Shown in pieces: positions 8,860 through 17,657 of a stretch of DNA of 64,000 bases (positions are counted from its first letter, which is position 1; each line of letters opens with the position of its first letter). A program made the position numbers and the translations under genes. A model generated the notes under the pieces. It had not been told where the DNA came from, searched no databases, and was given only the letters and a program-made list of their open reading frames with translations. Origin of the DNA: Planctomycetaceae bacterium (lineage in GTDB: Bacteria > Planctomycetota > Planctomycetia > Pirellulales > Pirellulaceae); contig JACKHN010000007.1 in NCBI GenBank assembly GCA_020638975.1, positions 248,001 to 312,000 on the forward strand, in the 5' to 3' direction.

Positions 8860-10146
8860 TTACTGATGTCGATCGGGTTGCGGACCTTCGTTAACGAGAT
8901 TTAGCGCCTGTTCGATGAAGATTTCGCCTGTCATTTCACCCAGCGATGTCCGCGAAACGTAGTCGTACCGCGGAAAACTCTTGAAGTCTACTTTTGTCAG
9001 GATGTAGCCAAACGCATCGTTGGTCAGCCCGAACAACAAATTGTGTTCACCTCGCATCTTGCGTTTGAGATAGAAGCCGATATTCGGCAACGCCTCGCCC
9101 GGTATTGTCAGAATCTGAGCTGTACCAAGGTTGACAAGGTTGACACGCGTGGTGACGCTGTGGTCCTCGTTATGCGGATATCGCAGTGGCGAGTGCAGCA
9201 CAACGCCCCAAAGTGTTTCGGATTCGACGGGAAAGCGAACATCCATCGAGGTACAGCAGATCGTTGGTTCCTTTTGAATCGGTTGATTGCCGACAATCCG
9301 CAACGCTTCGTCCGCCATTGTGTGTCCGATACGCAAGCACTCGTCCCACGTTCGGTTATCTTCCCAGTAGCCACGACCGCCGTCCTTAGGCTGATCAAGG
9401 TTACGATTGTCTGCGGTAATCATCCCGCCCTGCGCGCCGTTCATAAAGATTGCCATACCGCCGGCTTTCGCCTCGATGCGATCGCAAAACGGGCCGATCA
9501 GATCCGGGCTGACAATCCCCAGATCTGCGCCCAGCACTTCCGGGTGTATCGCGTAGTTAACGAGGGTCGCAATTGTCTCGTCGTTCGATCCAATCGCTTG
9601 AATCACGCTCATCCTTCGATCGTAGAGATCAGGGGCGTAGTAGTTGTATGCAATGCGGCCTTCAGCTTCATCGGTGCCGACACGGATCGTTGCTGGTCGC
9701 AGGTTTTCGATGGCGGCGTTGATGGCCTCCGCTGTCTTGTTGCAAACAAGCTTGATGTAAGCAAGGTCACCGGTGTGCCCACCCTGCCCATCCGGAAAGG
9801 CATAGCAATCGGGGGCGCTGTGCGTGTGCGTCGCACCGATGAGAATGTGCTCGGCGGGAATCCGAGAGACCTGTGCTCGTACGCGATCACACAATACAGA
9901 CGGAAATCCGAGCAGGTCGAGGCTGACAATCGCTACGGACGTCTCACCACTTTGGAATACAACGGCACGCGCCGTCAATTCGCCTCGTTTTTCTCTCGCG
10001 GGCGCAGTCGGGCCAAGACCTCCCGAGATCGGCAACAGGGGATCAGGCGTGATTTCGCGCGCAGCTGCTCCAACTCGCAACTCGCCAGCGACGAGACAGT
10101 TCTCTAACAAACAGACCAGGACGATACCGATAGCAAACGGCTTCAT
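8860..10146 (-). CDS. Neutral/alkaline ceramidase-like secreted hydrolase
   Basis: A 428-residue protein with a signal peptide and then the start typical of the neutral/alkaline non-lysosomal ceramidase N-terminal domain: LRVGAAAREITPDPLLPISGG. Zinc-ligand-like motifs are visible in GATHTHSAPD and YAIHPEVLG, and the family FMNGAQGGMITADN segment is present. True ceramidases are longer and have a C-terminal Ig-like domain that is missing here. Short planctomycete members carry only the catalytic-like domain and have no proven substrate. It is flanked by the PqaA-like gene (34 bases upstream) and the esterase (11 bases downstream). A 354-codon open frame on the plus strand (9043-10107) is a mirror of this gene. 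Confidence 0.88.
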   Translation of the reverse strand: MKPFAIGIVLVCLLENCLVAGELRVGAAAREITPDPLLPISGGLGPTAPAREKRGELTARAVVFQSGETSVAIVSLDLLGFPSVLCDRVRAQVSRIPAEHILIGATHTHSAPDCYAFPDGQGGHTGDLAYIKLVCNKTAEAINAAIENLRPATIRVGTDEAEGRIAYNYYAPDLYDRRMSVIQAIGSNDETIATLVNYAIHPEVLGADLGIVSPDLIGPFCDRIEAKAGGMAIFMNGAQGGMITADNRNLDQPKDGGRGYWEDNRTWDECLRIGHTMADEALRIVGNQPIQKEPTICCTSMDVRFPVESETLWGVVLHSPLRYPHNEDHSVTTRVNLVNLGTAQILTIPGEALPNIGFYLKRKMRGEHNLLFGLTNDAFGYILTKVDFKSFPRYDYVSRTSLGEMTGEIFIEQALNLVNEGPQPDRHQ

Positions 10147-10180
10147 GGCGAGAAATTGAACTCCGCTTTTGTGAAGGCGA

Positions 10181-11362
10181 CTATTCGCAGCGAATCACGG
10201 TACACAAAGAATAGGGCAGACCGTGGTGCTCGTAGCGAACTTCTGAGTAGTATGCTACGTGGCCGCGTTCGGGTTTCGCGATGGATCCGACGAACGAACC
10301 AGCGTCTCCTTCAAGTTCGTGAGATTCCCACTTTGATTCGCGAAAGTCTCTCGAATCGGAATGTGCCACCCACAGATGCACGGACTTTGGTTTCCCTGTC
10401 GAACTGACGGATAGATGGAAGCCGGCATCGGTCCGTAAATGCTTCCACTCCAAATCGGGTAGCGGAGTCTTCGTTGCGGCATGTTGAAAGAAGGTCGCGA
10501 TCGTCGAGAGCACGCGTTCGTGGCCGCCGTCCAAGCCGTGGCCGGCGTTCGGCACTTGCAATACATACTTGGGACCAACCAATTCATCCCAATACAAACT
10601 CATTGCATCCGCGACCCAGTAGCGATCGTTTGTGCCATTGACCAGCAGCTTCGGCAGCGTGAGTTGTTGACGATAGGTGTACGGGTCCATCATCAGTCGC
10701 AGTTGCGTATCGCGCGGGCTTTCTTCCCCTTCTTTGATCAGGCCCTTACTCGTATAGTCGATAATCTGTTCGCTATATTCTCCCCACGCTTCGAGTTGGT
10801 GCTTCATCTGGGGGCGAAAGTTGAGCACATCGATGACCATGGGGGCGGTTGCGATCACACGCTTGTCCGCCGCTGGCGTCAGCCAACTCGTCCACCCGCG
10901 TTTGGAAGCACCTGTCATGACGAAGCCTTCGACCGGCGTCTTCCACTCTGACGCGGCTAACTCCTCGATGGCGTCCATCGCTTTGACGGCACTCTTTACC
11001 ATCGGGAAAAGTAACGGCCAAGTTTCATCGCCGGTTTCGAGGTACTTCAACCAAGTATCGGTGATCAAGTCGTCCTCTTTGCGGCCATTGAACAAGGGCT
11101 GGTTCGGCACCTGATGGATGGTGGCAACGCGAGCGCCGCAGAGCTTGGCTAGAATCAACCCTCGCTGAACATCGCCAAGCCCTGGTCGACCGCCAGTGCT
11201 TCCGCCGGTGACAAACAACAAGACGTGGCCGGGATGTCTTAGTTCAACTGGCTCGTAGACTTGCAAAGCATGTTTCCAGACGATGCCCTGCCACTGCTGG
11301 GATGTGAGTTCTAGATCGTACGTCTTACCAGCGGCGGTTTCGTGTTTCGCTAACAGTCCCAT
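10181..11362 (-). CDS. PhoPQ-activated PqaA-like hydrolase, N-terminally shortened
   Basis: A 393-residue protein clearly of the PqaA (PhoPQ-activated pathogenicity-related) family: LTSQQWQGIVWKHALQVY, LLFVTGGSTGGRP, VPNQPLF, the nucleophile elbow GASKRGWTSW and APMVIDVLN. It belongs to the alpha/beta hydrolases and its substrate is unknown. Family members normally begin with a signal peptide and several tens of residues before this point. Here the frame meets a stop six codons upstream of the first ATG, and no matching leader was found in the other frames. The copy may therefore be truncated or inactive. It sits between a decayed gene array (upstream) and the ceramidase-like gene (34 bases downstream). 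Confidence 0.8.
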   Translation of the reverse strand: MGLLAKHETAAGKTYDLELTSQQWQGIVWKHALQVYEPVELRHPGHVLLFVTGGSTGGRPGLGDVQRGLILAKLCGARVATIHQVPNQPLFNGRKEDDLITDTWLKYLETGDETWPLLFPMVKSAVKAMDAIEELAASEWKTPVEGFVMTGASKRGWTSWLTPAADKRVIATAPMVIDVLNFRPQMKHQLEAWGEYSEQIIDYTSKGLIKEGEESPRDTQLRLMMDPYTYRQQLTLPKLLVNGTNDRYWVADAMSLYWDELVGPKYVLQVPNAGHGLDGGHERVLSTIATFFQHAATKTPLPDLEWKHLRTDAGFHLSVSSTGKPKSVHLWVAHSDSRDFRESKWESHELEGDAGSFVGSIAKPERGHVAYYSEVRYEHHGLPYSLCTVIRCE

Positions 11363-11654
11363 AACCGTACCAAGGGCTCAGGACGATCTCACAAAAACAC
11401 GGAAGCGATTCGCACGGTGTCGAGTTCGCGGGCGTTAGCCAACTCGCCGAAAAAGAACTAGCGACACGATAGAGCATCAAACAAACGAACAAGCGACATT
11501 CTGGACTCCTGGGTCGTCTTTAGGTCGAATTAGTTGCCCATCCTTGGGACGCTCCGTACGGCCATACCGTGGCTGTCCTCTCCGATGCTTTTGCCATTGA
11601 TCCTGCCCCCAACGAGGCACCCATAAAGCGTGATATTGTGCTGCCGAACGGCGA

Positions 11655-12110
11655 ATCTTCATTTTACTTTTCAGCTCAATTCGAGGAATCGAAACCTCAC
11701 CGTCCGCAACATCGACATCGATCTCCGACTTTTCAGGATCTGAGTAGCTGTCCTTTTAGCTTGTCCGGAGCGGTCCATTTTTGGAAAGTCCATCGACGGA
11801 CTACGCCACGTCACGGTAAGTTTGTATTTACCATGGGTGCGCCATCGCGCCAGACTCGGCATGAGTCGAGATGACGAACTTTCCGCCGTCATGCTACCAC
11901 CCCGTACTGGCGATTGGCGCCGCTGAGTCAGCAACGTGGGGAGCTGACCGGAGTGAGAGAACAGATGCACCAACCGCTGGCTCGCCATCGACAAATATTC
12001 ACCACTAACGGAAACACTGTCAGCCGCTCACCGCCTGGCGGTTCACCGCACCGGCAACAACCGACCGCGAGACATATTAGGTACGACAGATTAAGTCTCC
12101 TGATTACTCA
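11655..12110 (-). pseudogene. Broken carboxypeptidase-regulatory-like lipoprotein gene
   Basis: No frame is open throughout, but pieces in successive frames rebuild a familiar small planctomycete lipoprotein. From 12110 downwards these are a hydrophobic leader ending LAVGC, CGEPPGGERLTVFP, VDGEPAVGASV, DGGKFVISTHAESGA, HGKYKLTVTW and DPEKSEIDVDVADGEVSIP followed by RIELK. In intact relatives these run as one protein of about 140 residues with a carboxypeptidase-regulatory-like fold. At least four frame changes are needed. Such genes typically follow a DUF1559 gene, as here. Decay is the simplest reading, with sequence error as the alternative. The 292 bases down to the PqaA-like start hold nothing recognisable. 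Confidence 0.65.
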
Positions 12111-12249
12111 TCGGATAACATTTCCCAAGATTTCGTCAAATCAGGAACCGGCGATTTTCATACCGGCGTTCTAGCTGCTAGTGCGTTATGCACAAGAAAA
12201 TCCGAGCATCGTATCCAGGCAAATGGCCTATTGTACCGCGAATCAGGCT

Positions 12250-13365
12250 AGTATTGGCCCGCCTAGTTTCCATCCTGCTTGCAACCAACCTGGCGACGAC
12301 GACCGTATCAACCGTATCGGAAATGAAACCGTACGGAAGCGTCGGTGAGCAACGACATCACGCCGCCTGCGTGGATGCTGTACGCACCGCAGTATCTTCA
12401 TTCGTGCAACCGATGAGACAGGGACCAGCAGGATAGGTTGCGGTAGGCGTAAAGTACCGGGGCCGACCTCCACTGCCATCGTATGGCGACCCTTTAAACC
12501 AGAACTCACCGTTGAAGGGTCCGCCGCCCATCCACCGCCAAAAGTTCCCTGCAAAGGGCCACCTTGTTGGACTCCGACGTCTTGCCATTGCGCCCAAATA
12601 TTGTTGGCACCAAGCGCGTTCGATGACGAAATTGTATTCGAGGTTCCATCCGTAACATCTCGAAAGGTTACGGACCATTGATTGGGTTGATTGAGAACTC
12701 CACCATTGTTGCCCAGAGACCTTCCTGACAGGAGTGTAAAACGCGCTTACCCACGCACCGATCATCCCATTGGTTGAGCAATAGTCTGACGACGCGCATC
12801 CCAATCGAAACCAGGGCCGGCACTCAATCTTGTTGATCCGAGGACCGCCGACGGTCGAAGGGCAATTGAACCACCTGGACGTGCTTCGTCGCTGGTGTCT
12901 GGTTGTCGTATCCGTATACGGCAAACACGCTCGGGCGACGCAAATGGGTACGTTCTAGGTTAATCTGATCTACAAGCAAGGCTGTTGCTCCATAAACGGA
13001 GAAGCCGCAGTACCCCTACGGTGAAGTGTGTCGCCGGGTGGAAGGGACGTCTGCAGCACGGTGGATAAGCGCTCCGCCTAACCCTACACCCATACACGCC
13101 ACATACGGAGCAGGAAGTTTCTTATGGGTGTCTGATAGTTGTGGAACGCGATTCTAGCTGCTTGAGATTATTCGAGCATTGCATTCGCCGTGCTGCTGCT
13201 CGCGAGCGGCTTGTACGGCAGGGAAGCAAACAACGCCACCAAGATGCCAATGATGGCGATCACCACCAACAACTCGACCAGTGTAAAACCCTTGGAACTT
13301 TTGAATGAGGACGATCGTGCGTTCGATGCCACTTCTCTGACGAAGACGAAGAAAATTGAGTACAT
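12250..13365 (-). pseudogene. Broken DUF1559 pilin-like gene (copy 1)
   Basis: The N-terminus is clear: KSSKGFTLVELLVVIAI, the type IV pilin/pseudopilin methylation motif and hydrophobic helix that open DUF1559 proteins. It is followed in another frame by FPAVQAARE. Further pieces lie in shifting frames: FHNYQTP, LGGAPY, and near 12310-12380 AYSIHAGGVMSLLTDASVRF, which is the family's C-terminal H-X9-DG region. An open frame of 188 codons (12358-12924) is mostly out of register and should not be read as a protein. Intact members are about 300-350 residues, and the pieces span about that length. It is tandem with a second, shortened copy upstream and followed by a broken lipoprotein gene. Confidence 0.65.
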
Positions 13366-13648
13366 CAGACAAACCGAGAAACCCAGAATTGCTGGAATTC
13401 CACCGCCGCGTCAATATAAACCCACACGACAGAAAAAGTCAACCGAACGGTCGGTAGCGGTTTCGAAGAACGTTGCGCGATGCGTGGGCAATCTTTCGTG
13501 GAGTTACGGAGTGGGTTTTAAGAGCCGGTTGAAGCAGCAGGTTCAGGTTCGTTCAGCGACCGCGCCGGGCGCTCAGCTTCCATCAGCGCGATACCACCGT
13601 GCAGCCTGAGTACCATTGCAAACAAATTAAATGTCGCGACCAGGACGT

Positions 13649-14092
13649 CTAAGAATCGCGCAGCTTTCCGGCTTCCTTCAACTCTTGCAGCAGTGCCGTG
13701 TAGGGTCCAAATGGCGAAAAGAACGGAACATTTATGTTGAACTTATCATAGACCGTCTGCTGCTCCATATACGGCAACAAGGATGTTCCCCAAGAAACCG
13801 CCGTGTCGCCTCGTGGTGCATTGTAGGGGGCGCCACCTAGCGGCGAACCCATAGCGTCCAATCGACAAATCGTGTAGGCCGATGGAAACTTCTTAAAAGT
13901 GTCGTGATAGTTGTGGAAAGCAATTCCCATTTGCTTCATGTTGTTGGAACACTGCATTCGCCGCGCCGCTTCGCGGGCGGCCTGGACCGCGGGAAGTAAC
14001 AAGGCCACTAAAATGCCGATGATCGCAATCACCACCAACAGTTCGACGAGAGTAAAACCTCTCGCCATCTTGGGCGACGTTTTCGAATTCAT
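13649..14092 (-). CDS. DUF1559 pilin-like protein, truncated (copy 2)
   Basis: This 147-residue frame begins with a strong ribosome binding site (AGGAG, 6 bases before the ATG) and an intact DUF1559 N-terminus: the GFTLVELLVV pilin motif, LLLPAVQAAREAARRMQCSNN and MGIAFHNYHDTFKKFPSAY. It then covers the start of the globular domain to LLPYMEQQTVYDKF and stops after GKLRDS. Family members are about twice as long and end with an H-X9-DG motif that is missing here. The 280 bases after the stop show no clear remainder. These proteins are exported with a type IV pilin-like leader, and their function is unknown. A truncated but expressible product cannot be excluded. Confidence 0.7.
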   Translation of the reverse strand: MNSKTSPKMARGFTLVELLVVIAIIGILVALLLPAVQAAREAARRMQCSNNMKQMGIAFHNYHDTFKKFPSAYTICRLDAMGSPLGGAPYNAPRGDTAVSWGTSLLPYMEQQTVYDKFNINVPFFSPFGPYTALLQELKEAGKLRDS

Positions 14093-14448
14093 GTCACTTC
14101 TCCTGTTTTGGTTTCGATAAGAAAATATGTTTGGTTAATTGAAATAAGATCTAGCTCAAGGCATTCTAGCCTCGGCGTTTCTATCAATATATCTGACGAC
14201 GTATCAAGACGTCAATGAAACGGTTGTTCTGGTCGTGGTACGGTTTGGCATTCCACTCGATAAACCCGACGAGTGAGCGAGGACGAAGCGATTTACCTCG
14301 CTTCCGATTCGGGTTCCGTATAAGTCAAGTCGCCAATCTGATCCGCTCGTCAATCATCCGTGATCTCGCCGTTACCGAGTCGTGTATGTGCATCGTGGAT
14401 CGATTATGCTTGGGCGAGATGCAAAGTGACAAGACTTGGGAGAACCAA

Positions 14449-15303
14449 ATGAACAAGACGCTTAATCGACGAGCCTTCCTGCATACGACCGCGGCGGTTG
14501 CCGCAGGTGTTAGTGTAGGTATTGGCACCGGCGCGAGCGGCAGTGGCGAACTCACAGGCAAAATCAAGAAGGCCGTCAAGTACCACATGGTCACGGACGA
14601 CCTGTCGATTCATGACAAATTCCTGCTGCTAAAGGATCTTGGATACGATGGAGTTGAGCCCCGAACGCGTGACAAGTTCGACCGCGCCGAGATGCTGCGA
14701 GCAAGCGAATCGACAGGACTTCCGATCCATGGCGTCATCAACAGCGACGATCCTGACATCAAATCTGCAATCGAACTCGCCCGGTACTTCGGTGGCTCGT
14801 CAGTTCTGGTTGTTGTTCCCATCGACGCGAAGGGTTCCTACTTGGCGAACTACAAAGAACGCCAGGACATCATTCGCCGGGCTATCCCCGACGCCGAAAA
14901 GCACGGTGTCAAGATCCTGATCGAGAATGTGTGGGCATCATTCCTGATCGAACCCATCAGCATGGCTCGGTTTATTGACGAGTTGGACAGCCCGATGGTG
15001 GGTGCCTACTTCGACGTCGGCAATAACATTCGCTGGGGCTACGCCGGCCACTGGATCGAGGTGCTAGGCAAACGAATCGGCAAGCTCGATATCAAGGAGT
15101 TCGATCGCACGCTTCAAAACACGGAAGGCCTGCGAGCCGGCTTCAACGTCGAAATTGGCGAAGGCAGCGTCGACTGGCCCCGCGTTCGCGCGGAGCTAAA
15201 AAAGATCGAATACACCGGTTGGGCGACCGCGGAAGTCAAGGGCGGCGGGCGTGAGCGTCTGGCGGATATCGCATCACGGATGAATAATGTGTTGGATCTG
15301 TAA
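14449..15303 (+). CDS. Tat-exported sugar phosphate isomerase/epimerase-like TIM-barrel protein
   Basis: A 284-residue protein. The frame is open from 14215, but the start at 14449 has a GGGAGA site just upstream and begins MNKTLNRRAFLHTTAAVAAG, a twin-arginine leader. The mature part follows the AP-endonuclease-2/xylose-isomerase-like TIM barrel: LGYDGVEPRTRD, ILIENVW, GAYFDVGNN, KLDIKEFD, and a final GWATAEVKGG. The glutamate, aspartate and histidine-type metal ligands expected for the fold are present in these segments. Members include hydroxypyruvate isomerase and myo-inosose dehydratase relatives; the substrate is unknown. It leads a plus-strand run with a cupin-like gene 27 bases downstream. 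Confidence 0.88.
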   Translation: MNKTLNRRAFLHTTAAVAAGVSVGIGTGASGSGELTGKIKKAVKYHMVTDDLSIHDKFLLLKDLGYDGVEPRTRDKFDRAEMLRASESTGLPIHGVINSDDPDIKSAIELARYFGGSSVLVVVPIDAKGSYLANYKERQDIIRRAIPDAEKHGVKILIENVWASFLIEPISMARFIDELDSPMVGAYFDVGNNIRWGYAGHWIEVLGKRIGKLDIKEFDRTLQNTEGLRAGFNVEIGEGSVDWPRVRAELKKIEYTGWATAEVKGGGRERLADIASRMNNVLDL

Positions 15304-15330
15304 ACAACAAGTCAACGGAGAACCTCGCAC

Positions 15331-16080
15331 ATGACCGATATCACTCGCCGCTCGTTCAACGGCAGCGCACTGGGTTCGCTTCTCACGCTCTCACTGCTCG
15401 AAACACTCTTCGACACGGATGCCTTCGCGGCCGAGGTAAAGCCGATCACCGCCAAGTGGCTCGGCGAACTGCATCAAGCGGGCTTGGATGTCAAAGGCGA
15501 GAAACTCACGCAAGTTGCTTGGCAAGACAAGGTCGAGGAACTCTATCGGCAAGTGAATCTGCCCGAACTCTTGAAGTTCATCGACTTCGAGAAGCTGACG
15601 AAGAATCTTGAGTTTCGCGACCAGGGCGAGCGCAGTCTACGACCGATGTTCCCGGAAGTCGAAGGCTTGCCCACGGACTTGGTGTTCGGACATCAAGTCT
15701 TTGCCCTAAAGAAAGGCCGCTCCGTCGTGCCGCACGGACACGACAACATGGCTACCGCCTTCTTGGTATTGCAAGGCGATTTCCACGGAAGACACTACGA
15801 TCGCTTGGAAGACGAAAAAGATCATATCATCGTCAAGCCTACGATCGACCGCGCGTTCTCTGTCGGCGAATGTTCGTCCGTCTCGGATCACAAGGACAAT
15901 GTCCACTGGTTTAAGGCCACGAGCGACACGGCGTTTATCTTCAACATCCATGTTTTAAATGTCGTCGCAGGCAAGCCCAGCGGTCGCGTTTACATGGACC
16001 CGAACGGCGAAGCCATCTCCGAGGGCAGGATTCGAGCCCGCAGAATAAAATCGGCTGAGGCATACAAACTCTATGGCTAA
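15331..16080 (+). CDS. Secreted cupin-like protein
   Basis: A 249-residue protein with an N-terminal TRRSFNGSALGSLLTLSLLET leader ending near AFAAE, likely exported. The central part contains VPHGHDNMATAFLVLQGDFHGRHYD, which fits the first cupin motif with its metal-binding histidines, and later DHKDNVHWF, which fits the second. I cannot place it in a named family. It may act on the same substrate as the neighbouring TIM-barrel, VOC and SDR proteins, or bind it; that is inference from gene order. A perfect palindrome lies between this gene and the VOC gene. Confidence 0.75.
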   Translation: MTDITRRSFNGSALGSLLTLSLLETLFDTDAFAAEVKPITAKWLGELHQAGLDVKGEKLTQVAWQDKVEELYRQVNLPELLKFIDFEKLTKNLEFRDQGERSLRPMFPEVEGLPTDLVFGHQVFALKKGRSVVPHGHDNMATAFLVLQGDFHGRHYDRLEDEKDHIIVKPTIDRAFSVGECSSVSDHKDNVHWFKATSDTAFIFNIHVLNVVAGKPSGRVYMDPNGEAISEGRIRARRIKSAEAYKLYG

Positions 16081-16093
16081 CGACACCTCAAGA

Positions 16094-16147
16094 GTAGGGT
16101 CCGCTGTGCGGACCAGCAATTTCTGTGGTCCGCACAGCGGACCCTAC
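16094..16147. repeat. Perfect 22-bp compound palindrome (family P1)
   Basis: Arms 16094-16115 and 16126-16147 are perfect reverse complements around a 10-base spacer. Each arm begins or ends with GTAGGGTCCGC and is itself nearly palindromic (GGTCCGC-TGT-GCGGACC). A second copy sits at 52499-52551. There is no T-run after it, so it is not a classical terminator, though it could still fold in RNA between the cupin-like and VOC genes. Confidence 0.9.
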
Positions 16148-16200
16148 GCCAAAGAAGGATGGCCCGTCACGGCGGAGCGTGATAGCCACAAAACTAATCG

Positions 16201-16584
16201 ATGAAAACAACTCAACTCAACCACATCGCTCTACACGTTGCCGATGTCGAAAAAAGCTGCGAGTTTTACGGTGATATTCTCCAGCTCGAACCGATGCCTC
16301 GCCCGGCATTCACGTTTCCTGGAGCTTGGTTTCGATTAGGTAAAGACCAGGAACTGCATTTGATCGGCGAGCGTGAGGAACCGGTGGCGGGAGCTGCGAC
16401 TCGCGGCGATCATTGGGCCCTGATGATCGACGACATGGATGAATGGGAAGCGTATTTTCAAAGCAAAGGCATTGAGTACACACCACGTCGCACACGTCCT
16501 GACGGTGCGTTCCAGATCTACGTCTTCGATCCCGACGGACATTGCTTAGAGCTTTGCACTCCACCTCCGTCCGCCGCAACCTAA
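16201..16584 (+). CDS. VOC-family (glyoxalase/dioxygenase-like) protein
   Basis: A 127-residue single-domain protein with the paired beta-alpha-beta-beta-beta layout of the vicinal oxygen chelate superfamily: LNHIALHVADVEKSCEFYGDIL at the start, LHLIGERE, HWALMIDDMDEWEAYFQSKGI, and QIYVFDPDGHCLELC at the end. The His in the first and third segments and the final Glu match the usual metal ligands. Members include glyoxalase I, extradiol dioxygenases and resistance proteins; the substrate is unknown. It lacks an export signal and so is cytoplasmic. The SDR gene starts 25 bases later, so the two are probably co-transcribed. Confidence 0.9.
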   Translation: MKTTQLNHIALHVADVEKSCEFYGDILQLEPMPRPAFTFPGAWFRLGKDQELHLIGEREEPVAGAATRGDHWALMIDDMDEWEAYFQSKGIEYTPRRTRPDGAFQIYVFDPDGHCLELCTPPPSAAT

Positions 16585-16609
16585 CTGCACTAAACTTGGG
16601 GAACTTCTC

Positions 16610-17416
16610 GTGGATCTTGCTTTGGCATATCAGACGGCCGTTGTTATCGGGGGCGCAAAAGGCATTGGGCGCGCGATCGGCGAGGCCTTCGCCGAAGAGC
16701 GTGCCAATGTCGTGCTGGCCGATGTCGATCCCGCGGTTAACCAAGCCGCCGCCGAACTATCGGCCAAACACGACGCCAACGTCTCCGCCCACCAAGTCGA
16801 TGTGACCGACTACGTGGCGATTCAGAAACTTGCCGCGAAAGTCGTCATCGACCACGGCGGCTGTAATCACCTTGTCTACGCGGCAGGTATTGGCTCGGGC
16901 AAGTACGGCTTTCCGTTCTGGAATCTGGAGCCGGATGACTGGGACTTTGTGCTTCGAGTCAATCTGGTCGGAGCTGTCAACGCAGCTCACGCCTTCAAGA
17001 CACAGATGATCGCGCAGCACGACGGCACGATGTTGTTCATATCGTCGATCGCTGGCCAAATCGGTTCACAGACCGATCCACCTTACAGTGCCGCGAAGGC
17101 GGCTCTCATCAGCTTTGCCCAATGCGCCGCCAAGGACCTCGCCGAATACGACGTGCGAGTGAATACAATTTGCCCTGGCATGATCAAGACCGCTGTGAAT
17201 CGTTCGGTCTGGCAGGCTTGGTTTAACCAGCAGCCCGAGGACGCCCGACGATCGTACGAAGAGTGGGCTGACGAAAAAGTTAAGCGCGTCGTGCCACTAG
17301 CCCGTTGGCAGGAATGCGAGGACGTCGCCAACCTTGCCGTGTTTTTGGCATCGTATCGCGCCAACAATATTACCGGCCAGACGATGAACGTCGATGGTGG
17401 CCAAGTGATGCACTAA
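16610..17416 (+). CDS. Short-chain dehydrogenase/reductase
   Basis: A 268-residue classical SDR. The start is GTG at 16610, with GGGGAA about 8 bases upstream. The Rossmann glycine motif is GGAKGIG (residues 14-20), slightly altered from TGXXXGXG. It is followed by ADVD at the end of the second strand, YAAG, the Asn of VNLVGAVNAA, the catalytic Ser in ISSIAG, YSAAK, and the C-terminal NITGQTMNVDGGQ. It should catalyse NAD(P)-dependent oxidation or reduction of an alcohol or ketone. The position between a VOC gene and a carboxylate transporter suggests one catabolic route, with the substrate unknown. A palindrome begins one base after its stop. Confidence 0.95.
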   Translation: MDLALAYQTAVVIGGAKGIGRAIGEAFAEERANVVLADVDPAVNQAAAELSAKHDANVSAHQVDVTDYVAIQKLAAKVVIDHGGCNHLVYAAGIGSGKYGFPFWNLEPDDWDFVLRVNLVGAVNAAHAFKTQMIAQHDGTMLFISSIAGQIGSQTDPPYSAAKAALISFAQCAAKDLAEYDVRVNTICPGMIKTAVNRSVWQAWFNQQPEDARRSYEEWADEKVKRVVPLARWQECEDVANLAVFLASYRANNITGQTMNVDGGQVMH

Positions 17417-17472
17417 GTAGGATGGACGCCTCGTCCGTCCGAGCGTTCGGACGGACGAGGCGTCCATCCTAC
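17417..17472. repeat. Perfect 25-bp palindrome directly after the SDR stop
   Basis: Arms 17417-17441 and 17448-17472 are perfect reverse complements around a 6-base loop; the arms start GTAGGATGGACGCC. The hairpin begins immediately after the stop codon of the SDR gene. It could end or stabilise the upstream message, but lacks a T-run. It shares the GTAGG outer edge and compound design of the other palindromes here. Confidence 0.9.
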
Positions 17473-17495
17473 ATGCGTTGCGGTAAAAGGCTGCG

Positions 17496-17588
17496 TTACG
17501 CCTTGTTACCGTACAGAATGTACCCGACCACTGCGACTGTCAGCGAACACAGCATGGTAACACCAAGAATTCCAATCAAACCTTCCAC
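17496..17588 (-). CDS. Possible 30-residue membrane peptide
   Basis: A GTG-started frame on the minus strand encodes a 30-residue peptide (VEGLIGILGVTMLC, SLTVAVVGYILYG, NKA) that is almost entirely a single transmembrane helix with a lysine at the end. A GGAGA site lies about 6 bases upstream of the GTG. It occupies most of the otherwise empty gap between the SDR and transporter genes and points against both. Tiny single-helix genes like this are easy to miss. It is equally possible that the frame is chance, so confidence is low. Confidence 0.35.
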   Translation of the reverse strand: MEGLIGILGVTMLCSLTVAVVGYILYGNKA

Positions 17589-17657
17589 TGCACATCTCCA
17601 ACATCAGGCCATCACGAAGCGTCAGACAACTGGCCATGATACTTACGAGGTGGGACG

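Noticed and set aside
9043..10107. 354-codon open frame on the plus strand
   Set aside because: It lies entirely opposite the ceramidase-like gene and shows no family motif. Long antisense frames are expected from the codon bias of this G+C-rich genome.
12358..12924. 188-codon open frame on the minus strand as a novel protein
   Set aside because: Its sequence is the out-of-register reading of a broken DUF1559 gene whose true pieces appear in the neighbouring frames.
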